A DNA stretch of 64,000 nt from Streptomyces subrutilus (GTDB lineage: Bacteria > Actinomycetota > Actinomycetes > Streptomycetales > Streptomycetaceae): positions 7,234,001 to 7,298,000 of the forward strand of contig NZ_CP023701.1 in assembly GCF_008704535.1 (NCBI RefSeq), given 5' to 3'. The notes below the pieces were generated by a model. The model was not told the origin of the DNA, did no database searches, and worked only from the letters and a program-made list of their open reading frames with translations. Positions 43,486 through 51,457 of the stretch are shown piece by piece. The position numbers were made by a program, and so were the translations under genes. Position 1 is the stretch's first letter, and each line of letters starts with the position of its first letter.

Positions 43486-44567
43486 AGCAGCACCACCGAA
43501 CGGAGCACGTCGCCCTCGTGCATGCGGGCGAAGGCCTCCTCGACACCGTCCAGCTCGATGGTCTCGGTGACGAAGGCGTCCAGGTCCAGTCGCCCCTGGA
43601 GGTACAGGTCGATCAGCATCGGGAAGTCCCGGGACGGCAGGCAGTCGCCGTACCAGGAGGACTTCAGGGCGCCGCCCCGGCCGAACACGTCCAGGAGCGG
43701 CAGGTCGATGCGCATCTCGGGAGTCGGCACGCCGACCAGGACGACGGTGCCGGCCAGGTCGCGCGCGTAGAAGGCCTGCTCGTACGTCTCCGGGCGGCCC
43801 ACCGCCTCGATGACGACGTCGGCGCCGTGTCCGCCGGTGAGGGCGCGGATCGCCTCCACCGCCTCCTGCGAACGGGAGTTGACGGTGTGCGTGGCACCCA
43901 GCCTGCGCGCGGTCTCCAGCTTGCGGTCGTCGATGTCGACGGCGATGACGCGCGACGCACCGGCGAGCGCCGAGCCCGCCACCGCCGCCGCGCCGACGCC
44001 GCCGCAGCCGATCACGGCGACCGAGTCGCCGCGGCCGACACCGCCGGTGTTGATCGCGGCGCCGATGCCGGCCATCACGCCGCAGCCGAGCAGGCCGGCC
44101 GCGGCCGGCGACGCGGCCGGGTCGACCTTGGTGCACTGGCCGGCCGCTACCAGGGTCTTCTCGGCGAAGGCGCCGATGCCGAGGGCCGGGGACAGCTCGG
44201 TGCCGTCCGTCAGGGTCATCCGCTGCTTCGCGTTGTGGGTGTTGAAGCAGTACCAGGGGCGGCCGCGGCGACACGCACGGCAATCACCGCACACCGCGCG
44301 CCAGTTGAGCACCACGTAGTCGCCGGGTGCCACCTCGGTCACGCCCTCGCCCACGGACTCGACCGTGCCGGCCGCCTCGTGACCGAGGAGGAAGGGGAAC
44401 TCGTCGTTGATTCCGCCCTCCCGGTAGTGCAGGTCGGTGTGGCACACGCCGCACGACTTGATCTTCACCACGGCCTCGCCCGGACCGGGGTCCGGCACCA
44501 CGATGGTCTCCAACCGGACGGGTTCGCCCTTCGCCCGGGCGACCACGCCTCGTACCTGCTGTGCCAT
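43482..44567 (-). CDS. mscR: S-(hydroxymethyl)mycothiol dehydrogenase
   Basis: A 361-residue zinc alcohol dehydrogenase of the mycothiol/formaldehyde class. Catalytic zinc ligands are in SCGVCHTDLH and GHEAAG; structural zinc cysteines are in AVCGDCRACRRGRPWYC. The NAD-binding motif is GCGGVGAAAV. It oxidises the adduct of formaldehyde and mycothiol (and may reduce S-nitrosomycothiol). ATG 44567 is chosen because AAAGG lies eight bases upstream. It is the first intact gene of a two-gene operon. Confidence 0.93.
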   Translation of the reverse strand: MAQQVRGVVARAKGEPVRLETIVVPDPGPGEAVVKIKSCGVCHTDLHYREGGINDEFPFLLGHEAAGTVESVGEGVTEVAPGDYVVLNWRAVCGDCRACRRGRPWYCFNTHNAKQRMTLTDGTELSPALGIGAFAEKTLVAAGQCTKVDPAASPAAAGLLGCGVMAGIGAAINTGGVGRGDSVAVIGCGGVGAAAVAGSALAGASRVIAVDIDDRKLETARRLGATHTVNSRSQEAVEAIRALTGGHGADVVIEAVGRPETYEQAFYARDLAGTVVLVGVPTPEMRIDLPLLDVFGRGGALKSSWYGDCLPSRDFPMLIDLYLQGRLDLDAFVTETIELDGVEEAFARMHEGDVLRSVVLL

Positions 44568-44598
44568 GTGCACGGCCTTTCTCGTTGTCGGTTCGGTG

Positions 44599-44950
44599 TC
44601 AGGGCAGGTGACGCGAGATCACGATGCGCATGATGTCCGAGGTGCCTTCTTCTCTCTCTTCGAGTTTGGCATCCCGCATCCACTGTTCCACCGGGTACTC
44701 GCGCGAGTAGCCCCATCCGTCGAGCCGAGCGTGCCGAGGCCCGTCGGTAGAGGCAACGAGCGAGCACCCGGGCGAGGGCCCCGGTGAGACCGAGGTGGTG
44801 AGCTCCCTCGGCGCGTGCCTGGGCGGCGAACGCGGTACGGGCGGCGGCGTCGGCGACGGCGACGTACGCCCCCGCGACGGCCATCCGGGGGCCCCGAGCA
44901 CGGAGCCGTTGTCGATGGCGTCGCGCAGGGCCGTGCCGGTGCGCCACGGG
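44599..44950 (-). pseudogene. Acyl-CoA dehydrogenase remnant
   Basis: Minus-strand pieces in two frames still read as the C-terminal domain of an acyl-CoA dehydrogenase: TALRDAIDNGSVLGA, then in a second frame RMAVAGAYVAVADAA, then back in the first frame GWGYSREYPVEQWMRDAKLEE and EGTSDIMRIVISRHL. At least two frameshifts and deletions separate them. The N-terminal and most of the catalytic domain are absent. It ends 32 bases before mscR. Confidence 0.75.
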
Positions 44951-44992
44951 TACCCCGTCCCCGGGCGGTGGCCGCGCCGGGGACGGGAGGGG

Positions 44993-45032
44993 AGGACGCC
45001 GGCCCACCTCGGGGGCGGTGGGCCGGCGTCCT
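44993..45032 (-). terminator. Terminator of the FAD oxidoreductase gene
   Basis: A perfect 16-bp stem (44993-45008 with 45017-45032), 8-base loop, 33 bases beyond the stop. A second 10-bp hairpin (44955-44964 with 44977-44986) follows. Confidence 0.75.
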
Positions 45033-45064
45033 CGGCTCGTGGCCTCCCGCGGGACGCGGGCGGG

Positions 45065-46639
45065 CTACCGCTCCAGTACGGCCATGGCCGCGTTGTGGCC
45101 GGGGATGCCGCTGACTCCGCCGCCGCGGACCGCGCCCGCCCCGCAGAGCAGCACGTTCTCGTGCGCCGTCTCGACGCCCCAGCGGCCGGTCGGCCTGGAC
45201 TCGTCGGCGAACGGCAGGGCCAGCGACCGGTGGAAGATGTTGCCCCCGGGCAGCCGGAGGTCGTGCTCCAGGTCGACGGGGGTCTTGGCCTCGACGCACG
45301 GCCTGCCGTCCCGGTCGACCGCCAGGCAGTCCGCGATGGGCTCGGCCAGGACGGAGTCGAGCTCGGCGAGGGCCGACTTGAGCAGGGCCTCGCGCTTCGC
45401 CTCGTTGTCGGCGGCGAACAGCCGGGCGGGCGCGTGGAGTCCGAACATCGTCAGCGTCTGGTAGCCGCGCCCGGCCAGTTCGGGGGAAAGGACGGTGGGG
45501 TCGGTGATCGAGTGGCAGTAGATCTCGGAGGGCGGCGCCGACGGCAGCGAACCCGCCGCGGCCTCCCGGTAGGCCGTCTCCAGCTGACCGTAGCCCTCGG
45601 AGATGTGGAAGGTGCCGGCGAACGCCTCGCGCGGGTCGACGGAGGTGTCGCGCAGGCGCGGCAGCCGGCGCAGCAGCATGTTGACCTTGAGCTGGGCGCC
45701 CTCGGCCCGTTCGGCCGGCGCCCCGTCGCCGATGAGCTCGGCGAGGGCCTCGGGGGAGGCGTTGACCAGGACCTTGCGGGCGGCGACGCTGCCCTCGCCC
45801 GATCCGGTGCGGTAGGTGACCACGGAGTGCGGATGGCCGGGCTCGATGCCGAGCACCTCGTGCCCGGTGACGATCTCGCTCCCGGCCCCCCGGGCCGCCC
45901 CGAGGAGGGCGTCGGTGAAGGCGCCCATGCCGCCGACGGGCACGTCCCAGTCTCCCGTGCCCCCGCCGATGATGTGGTAGAGGAAGCAGATGTTCTGGGC
46001 GAGGGACGCGTCGTGTGCGTTGCTGAAGGTGCCGATGAGGGCGTCGGTGAGCACGACGCCGCGCACCAGGTCGTCCCGGAAGCGCTCTTCGAGCGTGATG
46101 CCCAGCGGCTGCTCGAAGAGCATGTGCCACGCGGCGTCGTCGCCGATCCGGGCCCGCAGCGCCTCCCGGGTGGGCAGCGGCTCGGTCAGCGTGGGGAAGA
46201 CGCTGCGGGCGACGTTGCCGGTGGTCGCGTAGAAGTCCCGCCACGCCGCGTACTCGGTGTCGGAACCGGTGAGGGCACGGAAGGAGGCGCGGGTCCGCTC
46301 CTCGCCGCCCCCGACGAACAGGCCGGTGGCGCGGCCGCCGCGGACCGTGGGCGTGTAGGAGGAGACCGAGCGCTTGCGCACGGCGAACTCCAGCCCGAGG
46401 TCGTCGACGATCTTCGACGGCAGGAGGGAGACGAGGTAGGAGTAGCGGGACAGGCGCGCGTCCACGCCCGCGAACGCCCGGGTCGAGACGGCGGCGCCGC
46501 CCGTGACGTCGAGCCGTTCGAGGACGAGCACGGAGCGACCGGCCCGAGCGAGGTAGGTGGCGGCGACGAGCCCGTTGTGGCCACCACCGACGATGACGAC
46601 GTCGTAGACGTCCCTGGAGACTTCGGCTTGTGCAGGCAT
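45065..46639 (-). CDS. FAD-dependent oxidoreductase, phytoene-desaturase/PYROXD2-like
   Basis: A 524-residue amine-oxidase/CrtI-fold flavoprotein. The N-terminal FAD motif is VVIVGGGHNGLVAATYLARAG followed by VLVLER and GGAA; the C-terminal FAD contact is GAGAVRGGGVSGIPGHNAA. No carotenoid genes are nearby, and the sequence looks closer to the PYROXD2/NAD(P)-like group than to true phytoene desaturases. ATG 46639 is preferred; an in-frame ATG at 46714 lacks a clear binding site. Confidence 0.87.
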   Translation of the reverse strand: MPAQAEVSRDVYDVVIVGGGHNGLVAATYLARAGRSVLVLERLDVTGGAAVSTRAFAGVDARLSRYSYLVSLLPSKIVDDLGLEFAVRKRSVSSYTPTVRGGRATGLFVGGGEERTRASFRALTGSDTEYAAWRDFYATTGNVARSVFPTLTEPLPTREALRARIGDDAAWHMLFEQPLGITLEERFRDDLVRGVVLTDALIGTFSNAHDASLAQNICFLYHIIGGGTGDWDVPVGGMGAFTDALLGAARGAGSEIVTGHEVLGIEPGHPHSVVTYRTGSGEGSVAARKVLVNASPEALAELIGDGAPAERAEGAQLKVNMLLRRLPRLRDTSVDPREAFAGTFHISEGYGQLETAYREAAAGSLPSAPPSEIYCHSITDPTVLSPELAGRGYQTLTMFGLHAPARLFAADNEAKREALLKSALAELDSVLAEPIADCLAVDRDGRPCVEAKTPVDLEHDLRLPGGNIFHRSLALPFADESRPTGRWGVETAHENVLLCGAGAVRGGGVSGIPGHNAAMAVLER

Positions 46640-46933
46640 GGCTCTTGGTAGCACGCTCCCGTCCCACTCGGCGTGGTCGCCGTCGCCGAGCGGTCCTGAC
46701 CCCGTGTCATTCATCGGAGCTTGCTGACTGACGCACCAGTCGGTGAGAGGGTTCGCGAGCGCGGGACGCACCCCCGCACGCACCGCTTCGTGCGGGAGCC
46801 CGCTCCTCGCCCGCCGGACCGGCCGGGTCGGTGGCCGCCGGCGGAGCGCCGACGCGCTGCTCCCGGGGCGAGGCGGCCGGTACGCGCGGAGCAGCCGACG
46901 GGTACGTCGAGGCGTCCGAGGCCGCCGCGGGGG

Positions 46934-47386
46934 TCATCCCGTAGCGGACGCGCCCGGGGCGTCGTCCGGGCCGACCGGGGGGCCGGGGGAGGGGTGGGCG
47001 TGGGTGGGCGGGTAGCAGGCGTCGCGGACGGAGGCGAACAGGTCGGTCACCTCGTGCGCCGTCAGGCCCTGGTCCCGTACGTCGGCCATCCACTCCGCGA
47101 GGCGGCGGCGGACGGGCGATTCCGGCGCGGTCTGCGGGGCGGCCAGGGAGCGGGTGATGTAGGTGCCCGAACCCTGCCGCACCTCCACCAGGCCTTCCCG
47201 TTCCAGCTCCCGGTAGGCCTTCAGGGTGGTGTTGGGGTTGACTTTGGTGGTCGCGGCGACCTGCGCCGCGGTGGGCAGCTTGTCGCCCTCGGTCAGGGCC
47301 CCCATGCGCAGCGCCTGCTCCACCTGCCGGACGATCTGGAGGTAGGCCGGCATGCCGCCGCGCCGTTCAATGCGGAACAGGACCAC
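46934..47386 (-). CDS. GntR-family regulator, YtrA type
   Basis: A 150-residue regulator with an N-terminal GntR winged helix (PAYLQIVRQVEQALRMGALTEGDKLPT, VNPNTTLKAYRELEREGLV) and a short C-terminal tail without ligand domain, typical of the YtrA subfamily. It is the last gene of an ABC-transporter operon and probably represses that operon. GTG start with GGAGG upstream. Confidence 0.9.
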   Translation of the reverse strand: MVLFRIERRGGMPAYLQIVRQVEQALRMGALTEGDKLPTAAQVAATTKVNPNTTLKAYRELEREGLVEVRQGSGTYITRSLAAPQTAPESPVRRRLAEWMADVRDQGLTAHEVTDLFASVRDACYPPTHAHPSPGPPVGPDDAPGASATG

Positions 47387-47445
47387 GGTGCACGCCTCCT
47401 CGCTGCTCGCTGGTGTCCTTCACCTCATTGTCCCGCCGAATCCCG

Positions 47446-48432
47446 CTAGAGCGCACCGCGCCGGGTGCGCAGCAGGAACGCGGTCACGAAGACGGCGGCT
47501 AGGGCCAGGAACACCCCCGCGGTGGCCCACTGCATGCCCGCCATCTGATCGTGACCGAAATAGTCCTGCACGGAGTTGACGATGCCGAGCCGGGCGCGGC
47601 AGCCCTCGGGCTCGGCGTCGTGGACGCAGGTGCTCCAGCCGTAGAGCTCTCCGGACGCGGTGGAGATCCACCGGTCGACCTCGACGGACCCGTCGTACCC
47701 GCCCGGACGGTCGGCGCCGAAGGGGTAGACGAGCCGGCGCGGGGTGGCCAGGCCGGGCCTCAGGTAGGCGATGGCCGTCATCAGGGCGCCGGAGGCCACG
47801 AAGGTCAGCATCGTGGCGATCACGGCCCTGCGGGCCAGCGCTCCGACGGCGATGCCGAGGGCGGTCGTGCACAGCGCCGAGGCCACCAGCATCGGACCGG
47901 TGACGTCGAAGACCGGGCTGTCCAGCCAGTTGTCGAGGGCGGCCGGGCCGGCGGCCCGCGACCACCGGGCGTAGAGCAGGCTCAGGGGCAGTGTCGTGGC
48001 GACGACCACGACCACGGCGAAGCCGAGCTTCCAGAGCAGCCAGCGGGTCCGGGTGAACGACTGGGTGGTGACCAGCCGGGCCGTTCCCTGCTCCCGGTCG
48101 GAGGCGATGAGCGGCGCGCCGAGGAACGCGCCGAGCAGGACCGGCAGGCCGCCCAGCATCCCGCCGGCGGAGTTCAGTTGCTCGCCGATCCGGTGGAAGA
48201 GGTTCGGGTCGGCCTCGAAGACGGGACGGCCGTCCCGGCCCGCGGCGCGCAGGTCGTCGAGCATCGCGGACCGCTGGTAGACCAGCCAGGCGGCCGCGGC
48301 CACCGTGGCCGCCGTCCAGAAGAGGAGCGTGAAGCGGTGCTGGCGCACCATGAGCCAGGCCATGCCGCGCGGTCCGCCGGGGCGGGCGGCCGGGGCGGGG
48401 CGGGTGGCGGTCTCCCGGGTCGGGGCGCTCAC
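47446..48432 (-). CDS. ABC transporter permease (ABC-2 type)
   Basis: A 328-residue membrane protein with six hydrophobic segments. LIASDREQGTARLVTTQSFTRTRWL, after helix 2, is typical of permeases with YtrA-type partners. GTG start overlaps the ATPase stop (GTGA), so translation is coupled. The substrate is unknown; such systems often respond to cell-wall-active antibiotics. Confidence 0.88.
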   Translation of the reverse strand: MSAPTRETATRPAPAARPGGPRGMAWLMVRQHRFTLLFWTAATVAAAAWLVYQRSAMLDDLRAAGRDGRPVFEADPNLFHRIGEQLNSAGGMLGGLPVLLGAFLGAPLIASDREQGTARLVTTQSFTRTRWLLWKLGFAVVVVVATTLPLSLLYARWSRAAGPAALDNWLDSPVFDVTGPMLVASALCTTALGIAVGALARRAVIATMLTFVASGALMTAIAYLRPGLATPRRLVYPFGADRPGGYDGSVEVDRWISTASGELYGWSTCVHDAEPEGCRARLGIVNSVQDYFGHDQMAGMQWATAGVFLALAAVFVTAFLLRTRRGAL

Positions 48433-49367
48433 GCGGCGGACTCCTCTTGGTGGCCGGGGACCGCGGTGGGGGAGAGCAGGGCGGGCGCCCGCGGGGAGCG
48501 GAGGTAGGCGAGCAGCACCTCTTCCAGGCTCGGTTCGGACAGCTGCCACTGCAGCTCCAGCGGTCCTTGGCGCCGGACCATGGCGCTGAACTGGCGGCCG
48601 AGGGTGCGGGCCTCGACGACGATGTGGGTGCCGAGCGCGGCGGGCAGCTCGCCCCGCTCCGTCAGCATCCCGGTGACGAGGGTGTGCATGGGCACCAGCT
48701 CTTCGGTGTCACCGGCCATCCGAACCAGGCCCCCGTCCAGCACGAGCACGAAGTCGCACATCTGCTCCATGTCGGCGAGGAGGTGGGAGGACATGAGCAC
48801 GGTGGTCCCGTGCTCGGCGGCCTCGGCCAGCAGCAGCGCTCCCATCTCGTCCCGCGCGACCGGGTCGAGGTCGGCCATCGGCTCGTCCAGGAGGAGGAGT
48901 TCGGGCCGCGCGGCGAAGGCGAGCGCGAAGGCGACGCGGGTCCGCTGGCCGGCCGACAGCTCCCGGATCCGGGCGCCCGGCGCGAGCCGGCCGCCTTCGA
49001 CGATCCGCAGGGCCGTCGCCTGGTCCCAGGACGGGTTGAGTTCGCGCCCCATCCGGAGCGTGTCCGCCACCGTGAAGTACGTGAACATCGGCTTGTCCTG
49101 GGCGATGTAGGCCCAGCGCGCCATCGATCCCGGGCGGCCCACGGGCACGCCCAGGATCCGCAGCTCGCCCGTCGTCGGCTCGACGAGTTGCGTGGCGAGG
49201 CCCAGCAGGGTGCTCTTGCCGGCGCCGTTGGGTCCGACGAGGGCGGCGACGCGGCCGACCGGCACCCGGAAGGTGCAGTCCCACAGGGCCCAGCCCCGCC
49301 GGTACTTCTTGCCCAGCCCCTCGGCCTCCAGGGCCCACCGGGCGGTGGCCGCGTCGGAAGTGGTCAC
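48429..49367 (-). CDS. ABC transporter ATP-binding protein
   Basis: A 312-residue ATPase: Walker A GPNGAGKST, signature RELSAGQRTR (LSAGQ variant of LSGGQ), Walker B LLLLDEPMADLD and switch His SSHLL. A 70-residue C-terminal extension follows, as in export-type ABC-2 systems. GTG 49367 is chosen because GGGAG lies eight bases before it; GTG 49373 is also in frame. First gene of the operon ATPase-permease-GntR. Confidence 0.92.
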   Translation of the reverse strand: MTTSDAATARWALEAEGLGKKYRRGWALWDCTFRVPVGRVAALVGPNGAGKSTLLGLATQLVEPTTGELRILGVPVGRPGSMARWAYIAQDKPMFTYFTVADTLRMGRELNPSWDQATALRIVEGGRLAPGARIRELSAGQRTRVAFALAFAARPELLLLDEPMADLDPVARDEMGALLLAEAAEHGTTVLMSSHLLADMEQMCDFVLVLDGGLVRMAGDTEELVPMHTLVTGMLTERGELPAALGTHIVVEARTLGRQFSAMVRRQGPLELQWQLSEPSLEEVLLAYLRSPRAPALLSPTAVPGHQEESAA

Positions 49368-49393
49368 TGGCACGGCTCCCCCTTCTCATAAAT

Positions 49394-49411
49394 CCACTAG
49401 ACAACTAATGG
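49394..49411. promoter_or_regulatory. Inverted repeat at the promoter of the ABC/GntR operon
   Basis: CCACTAG (49394-49400), four bases, CTAATGG (49405-49411): arms pair with one mismatch. The surrounding 35 bases are AT-rich for this genome, as expected for a promoter. It is a plausible site for the YtrA-type regulator encoded by the same operon. Confidence 0.5.
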
Positions 49412-49529
49412 AATCATGGACTCGCGGCGAAACCCTGTCAATCGACGCGTGGCGCCCGCCGGAGCCGAGAGGGGGGGGTGGGGCACCCCGGTCCGCTGCG
49501 TGTGCGGAGTCCGGGGCGGCCCCTGGGGG

Positions 49530-50519
49530 TCACCTGAACATGCGGTCCCCGCTGGTGGCCATGCGGTGGGTGGAGCCGTGCCGGTTCACCCAGTCGCGGA
49601 TCATGGTGATGGAGTTGGCGCACTGCCAGCTGTCGTCGTACTCGCGCACGCCGGTGAAGGCTCCGTATCCGGCGATGATGCCGTCCACGCGCGCGTCGCC
49701 CAGCAGCTTGTCGACGTACCAGGGGTCGTTGTACGTGGTCGTCCACGACAGCGTGGCCGCGAGCCGTCCGGCGGCGCGGTCCCCGGCGCCCTTCTTCAAC
49801 TCCGCGCACGTGTTCCAGGTGGCTTCGGTGCAGTTGCCGAATCCCCTGGTGATGTCGGAGTCGCCGTAGTCCATGACCCGGCGGCCGTTCGGGATTCCGG
49901 AACCGGAGCGGTTGAAGGCGCCCACGACCTGGTCGCGGGTCCCCGTGGTGGTCATGCCCTCCAGAGCGCCGAGCCTGCCCTCCAGGCTCTTCCAGCCCCG
50001 GCCGCCGACGTCGGGGGTGCTGCCGCCGTGGTACTCGTAGAAGCCGTACAGCACCTGGATCCCGGCACCCGTCAGCCGCTGCGCCTTGTCGCGCAGCCCG
50101 GCGACGCTGCACGTGCGGTTCGGCTCCTCGCCGCAGTAGTTGGGGTCCTTGATGTCCAGCCAGACCAGTGCCAGCCGGCGCCCGGCGTTGGCGTGGGAGA
50201 GGATGCGGTCGATCATGCTGTCGAAGCTGGGGCCCAGCCGGTTCTCACCGGCCGAGGAACAGTCGTGGTAGGCGCGCCATTCGTTCGGGTTCCACCAGGC
50301 GCACACGTCGATCTCGATGCTGTTGGCGCCGTGCTTGAGCGCGGCGTCCACGCCGGCCAGGGTGTCGACCCGGTGCGCGATGGCGTAGACCGCCTGGCGC
50401 TGATCGGCCGCGGCCGCCGGGGTCGTGCCGAACGCGGTGGCGCCGATGAAGCCCAGCAGCGCCGTGACCAGGGCCATGACCATCCGGGGCCGGGTGTTTC
50501 GGCGTAAGTGTGCGGTCAA
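49530..50519 (-). CDS. Secreted phospholipase D of the sphingomyelinase-D-like family
   Basis: A 329-residue exported GDPD-like barrel enzyme. After the signal peptide (to about residue 40) the catalytic pattern matches SMase D/PLD enzymes of recluse spiders and bacteria: first His in YAIAHRVDT, metal ligands in GANSIEIDV (E, D), second His in RAYHDC, and a further Asp in LVWLDIKDPN. It likely cleaves sphingomyelin or lysophospholipids. TTG start at 50519 is supported by AAGGAG seven bases upstream. Confidence 0.85.
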   Translation of the reverse strand: MTAHLRRNTRPRMVMALVTALLGFIGATAFGTTPAAAADQRQAVYAIAHRVDTLAGVDAALKHGANSIEIDVCAWWNPNEWRAYHDCSSAGENRLGPSFDSMIDRILSHANAGRRLALVWLDIKDPNYCGEEPNRTCSVAGLRDKAQRLTGAGIQVLYGFYEYHGGSTPDVGGRGWKSLEGRLGALEGMTTTGTRDQVVGAFNRSGSGIPNGRRVMDYGDSDITRGFGNCTEATWNTCAELKKGAGDRAAGRLAATLSWTTTYNDPWYVDKLLGDARVDGIIAGYGAFTGVREYDDSWQCANSITMIRDWVNRHGSTHRMATSGDRMFR

Positions 50520-50774
50520 GGGACGACTCCTTCGTCTCGTGTACCGGGGCCGCGTCCCGGAGTGGACGTGCTCCGCGCGGCGGGCCCGGCGGTGATCAGT
50601 TTCACCGACGCACCCCGCAGCGGGGCAAGCGCCCCCTGCGGGATCGCGCCACGGGCAGCGCCCGGAGCGGTCGGCCTCCGGAGCGGGCCCGGTGCGACCG
50701 CCGCGGCCCCGTGCCTCGTCTCTCGGCGGCCCCGCTGCGGCACGTGCGGCGGGCTCTTCGGGGTGCGGCTCGGC
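50520..50774. other. Gap upstream of the phospholipase gene
   Basis: About 255 bases holding the phospholipase leader and presumably its promoter, which I could not identify. Nothing else recognised. Confidence 0.35.
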
Positions 50775-50802
50775 CGGCAGCGCCACCGCGGTGGCGCTGC
50801 CG
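50775..50802 (-). terminator. Hairpin after the secreted-protein gene
   Basis: A continuous 28-base palindrome (13 pairs possible, centre at 50788/50789) located 36 bases beyond the stop of the minus-strand gene at 50838. Confidence 0.6.
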
Positions 50803-50837
50803 CGGGCGCGCGCGGCGGATGCCGGGCGCCCGGTGCG

Positions 50838-51260
50838 TCAGCGGACGTGCACGGCCACCGGGTCGGAGGTCCTCTCGCGCACGGGGTGGCGGTCGTGCGG
50901 GCCGGTCAGGCCGTACACCACCGCCCGGTACTCCGGCACGCCGGCGTGCGTGGCCCTGACGCGTACGTGGACCCGTGCGTCGGCGCCCGTCTCGGTCACG
51001 GCGCCGCAGTTCAGTCCGTGCCACGCGGCGCCGTCTTCGCGGCCCTCCAGACACACCCGCAGGTAGCGGGCCGCGTCGTCGCCGCCGTGCGCCGCGACGG
51101 TGAAGGCCGTGCCGACGTGCGCCGTCCGGGGCGCCGTGATGTCGACGTTGCCCTTGGCGGACGCCGGTACGGCCGCGAGCGCCACCGAGGCCAGACCCGT
51201 CGCACCGATCACGGCCGCCCGGCCCACCCGTGCCACGGCGGTCTTCTTCGTCCTGCTCAT
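50838..51260 (-). CDS. Small secreted protein, beta-rich
   Basis: 140 residues: signal peptide (GRAAVIGATGLASVALAAVPASA, cleavage after about residue 35) and a 100-residue mature domain with beta-strand pattern and two cysteines that could pair (VCLEG, LNCGA). ATG with GGAGGAG upstream. Immunoglobulin-like in appearance; not assigned. It lies just downstream of the lanthionine synthetase gene on the same strand, but has its own leader of about 200 bases. Confidence 0.75.
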   Translation of the reverse strand: MSRTKKTAVARVGRAAVIGATGLASVALAAVPASAKGNVDITAPRTAHVGTAFTVAAHGGDDAARYLRVCLEGREDGAAWHGLNCGAVTETGADARVHVRVRATHAGVPEYRAVVYGLTGPHDRHPVRERTSDPVAVHVR

Positions 51261-51457
51261 GAACTCTCCTCCCGTGGATCCCCCGTACGGCGAGATCCGC
51301 GCCTGCGCGCAGGCGCCGGGTGCGCCTCGCTGACCCGGCAGACGGGCCGGCCGCTCCGCCCGTTGCCCGGCTCCCCTCACCGTTACAGTTCCACGACAAA
51401 AAGGGCGTATCGAAGGGGAGTTCGACGATGTCGGTGGAGTCGCGGGCCCGCGGCCGC

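Noticed and set aside
45065..46639. FAD oxidoreductase as a carotenoid phytoene desaturase
   Set aside because: No phytoene synthase, lycopene cyclase or other carotenoid gene is nearby, and the motifs fit the broader PYROXD2-like group.
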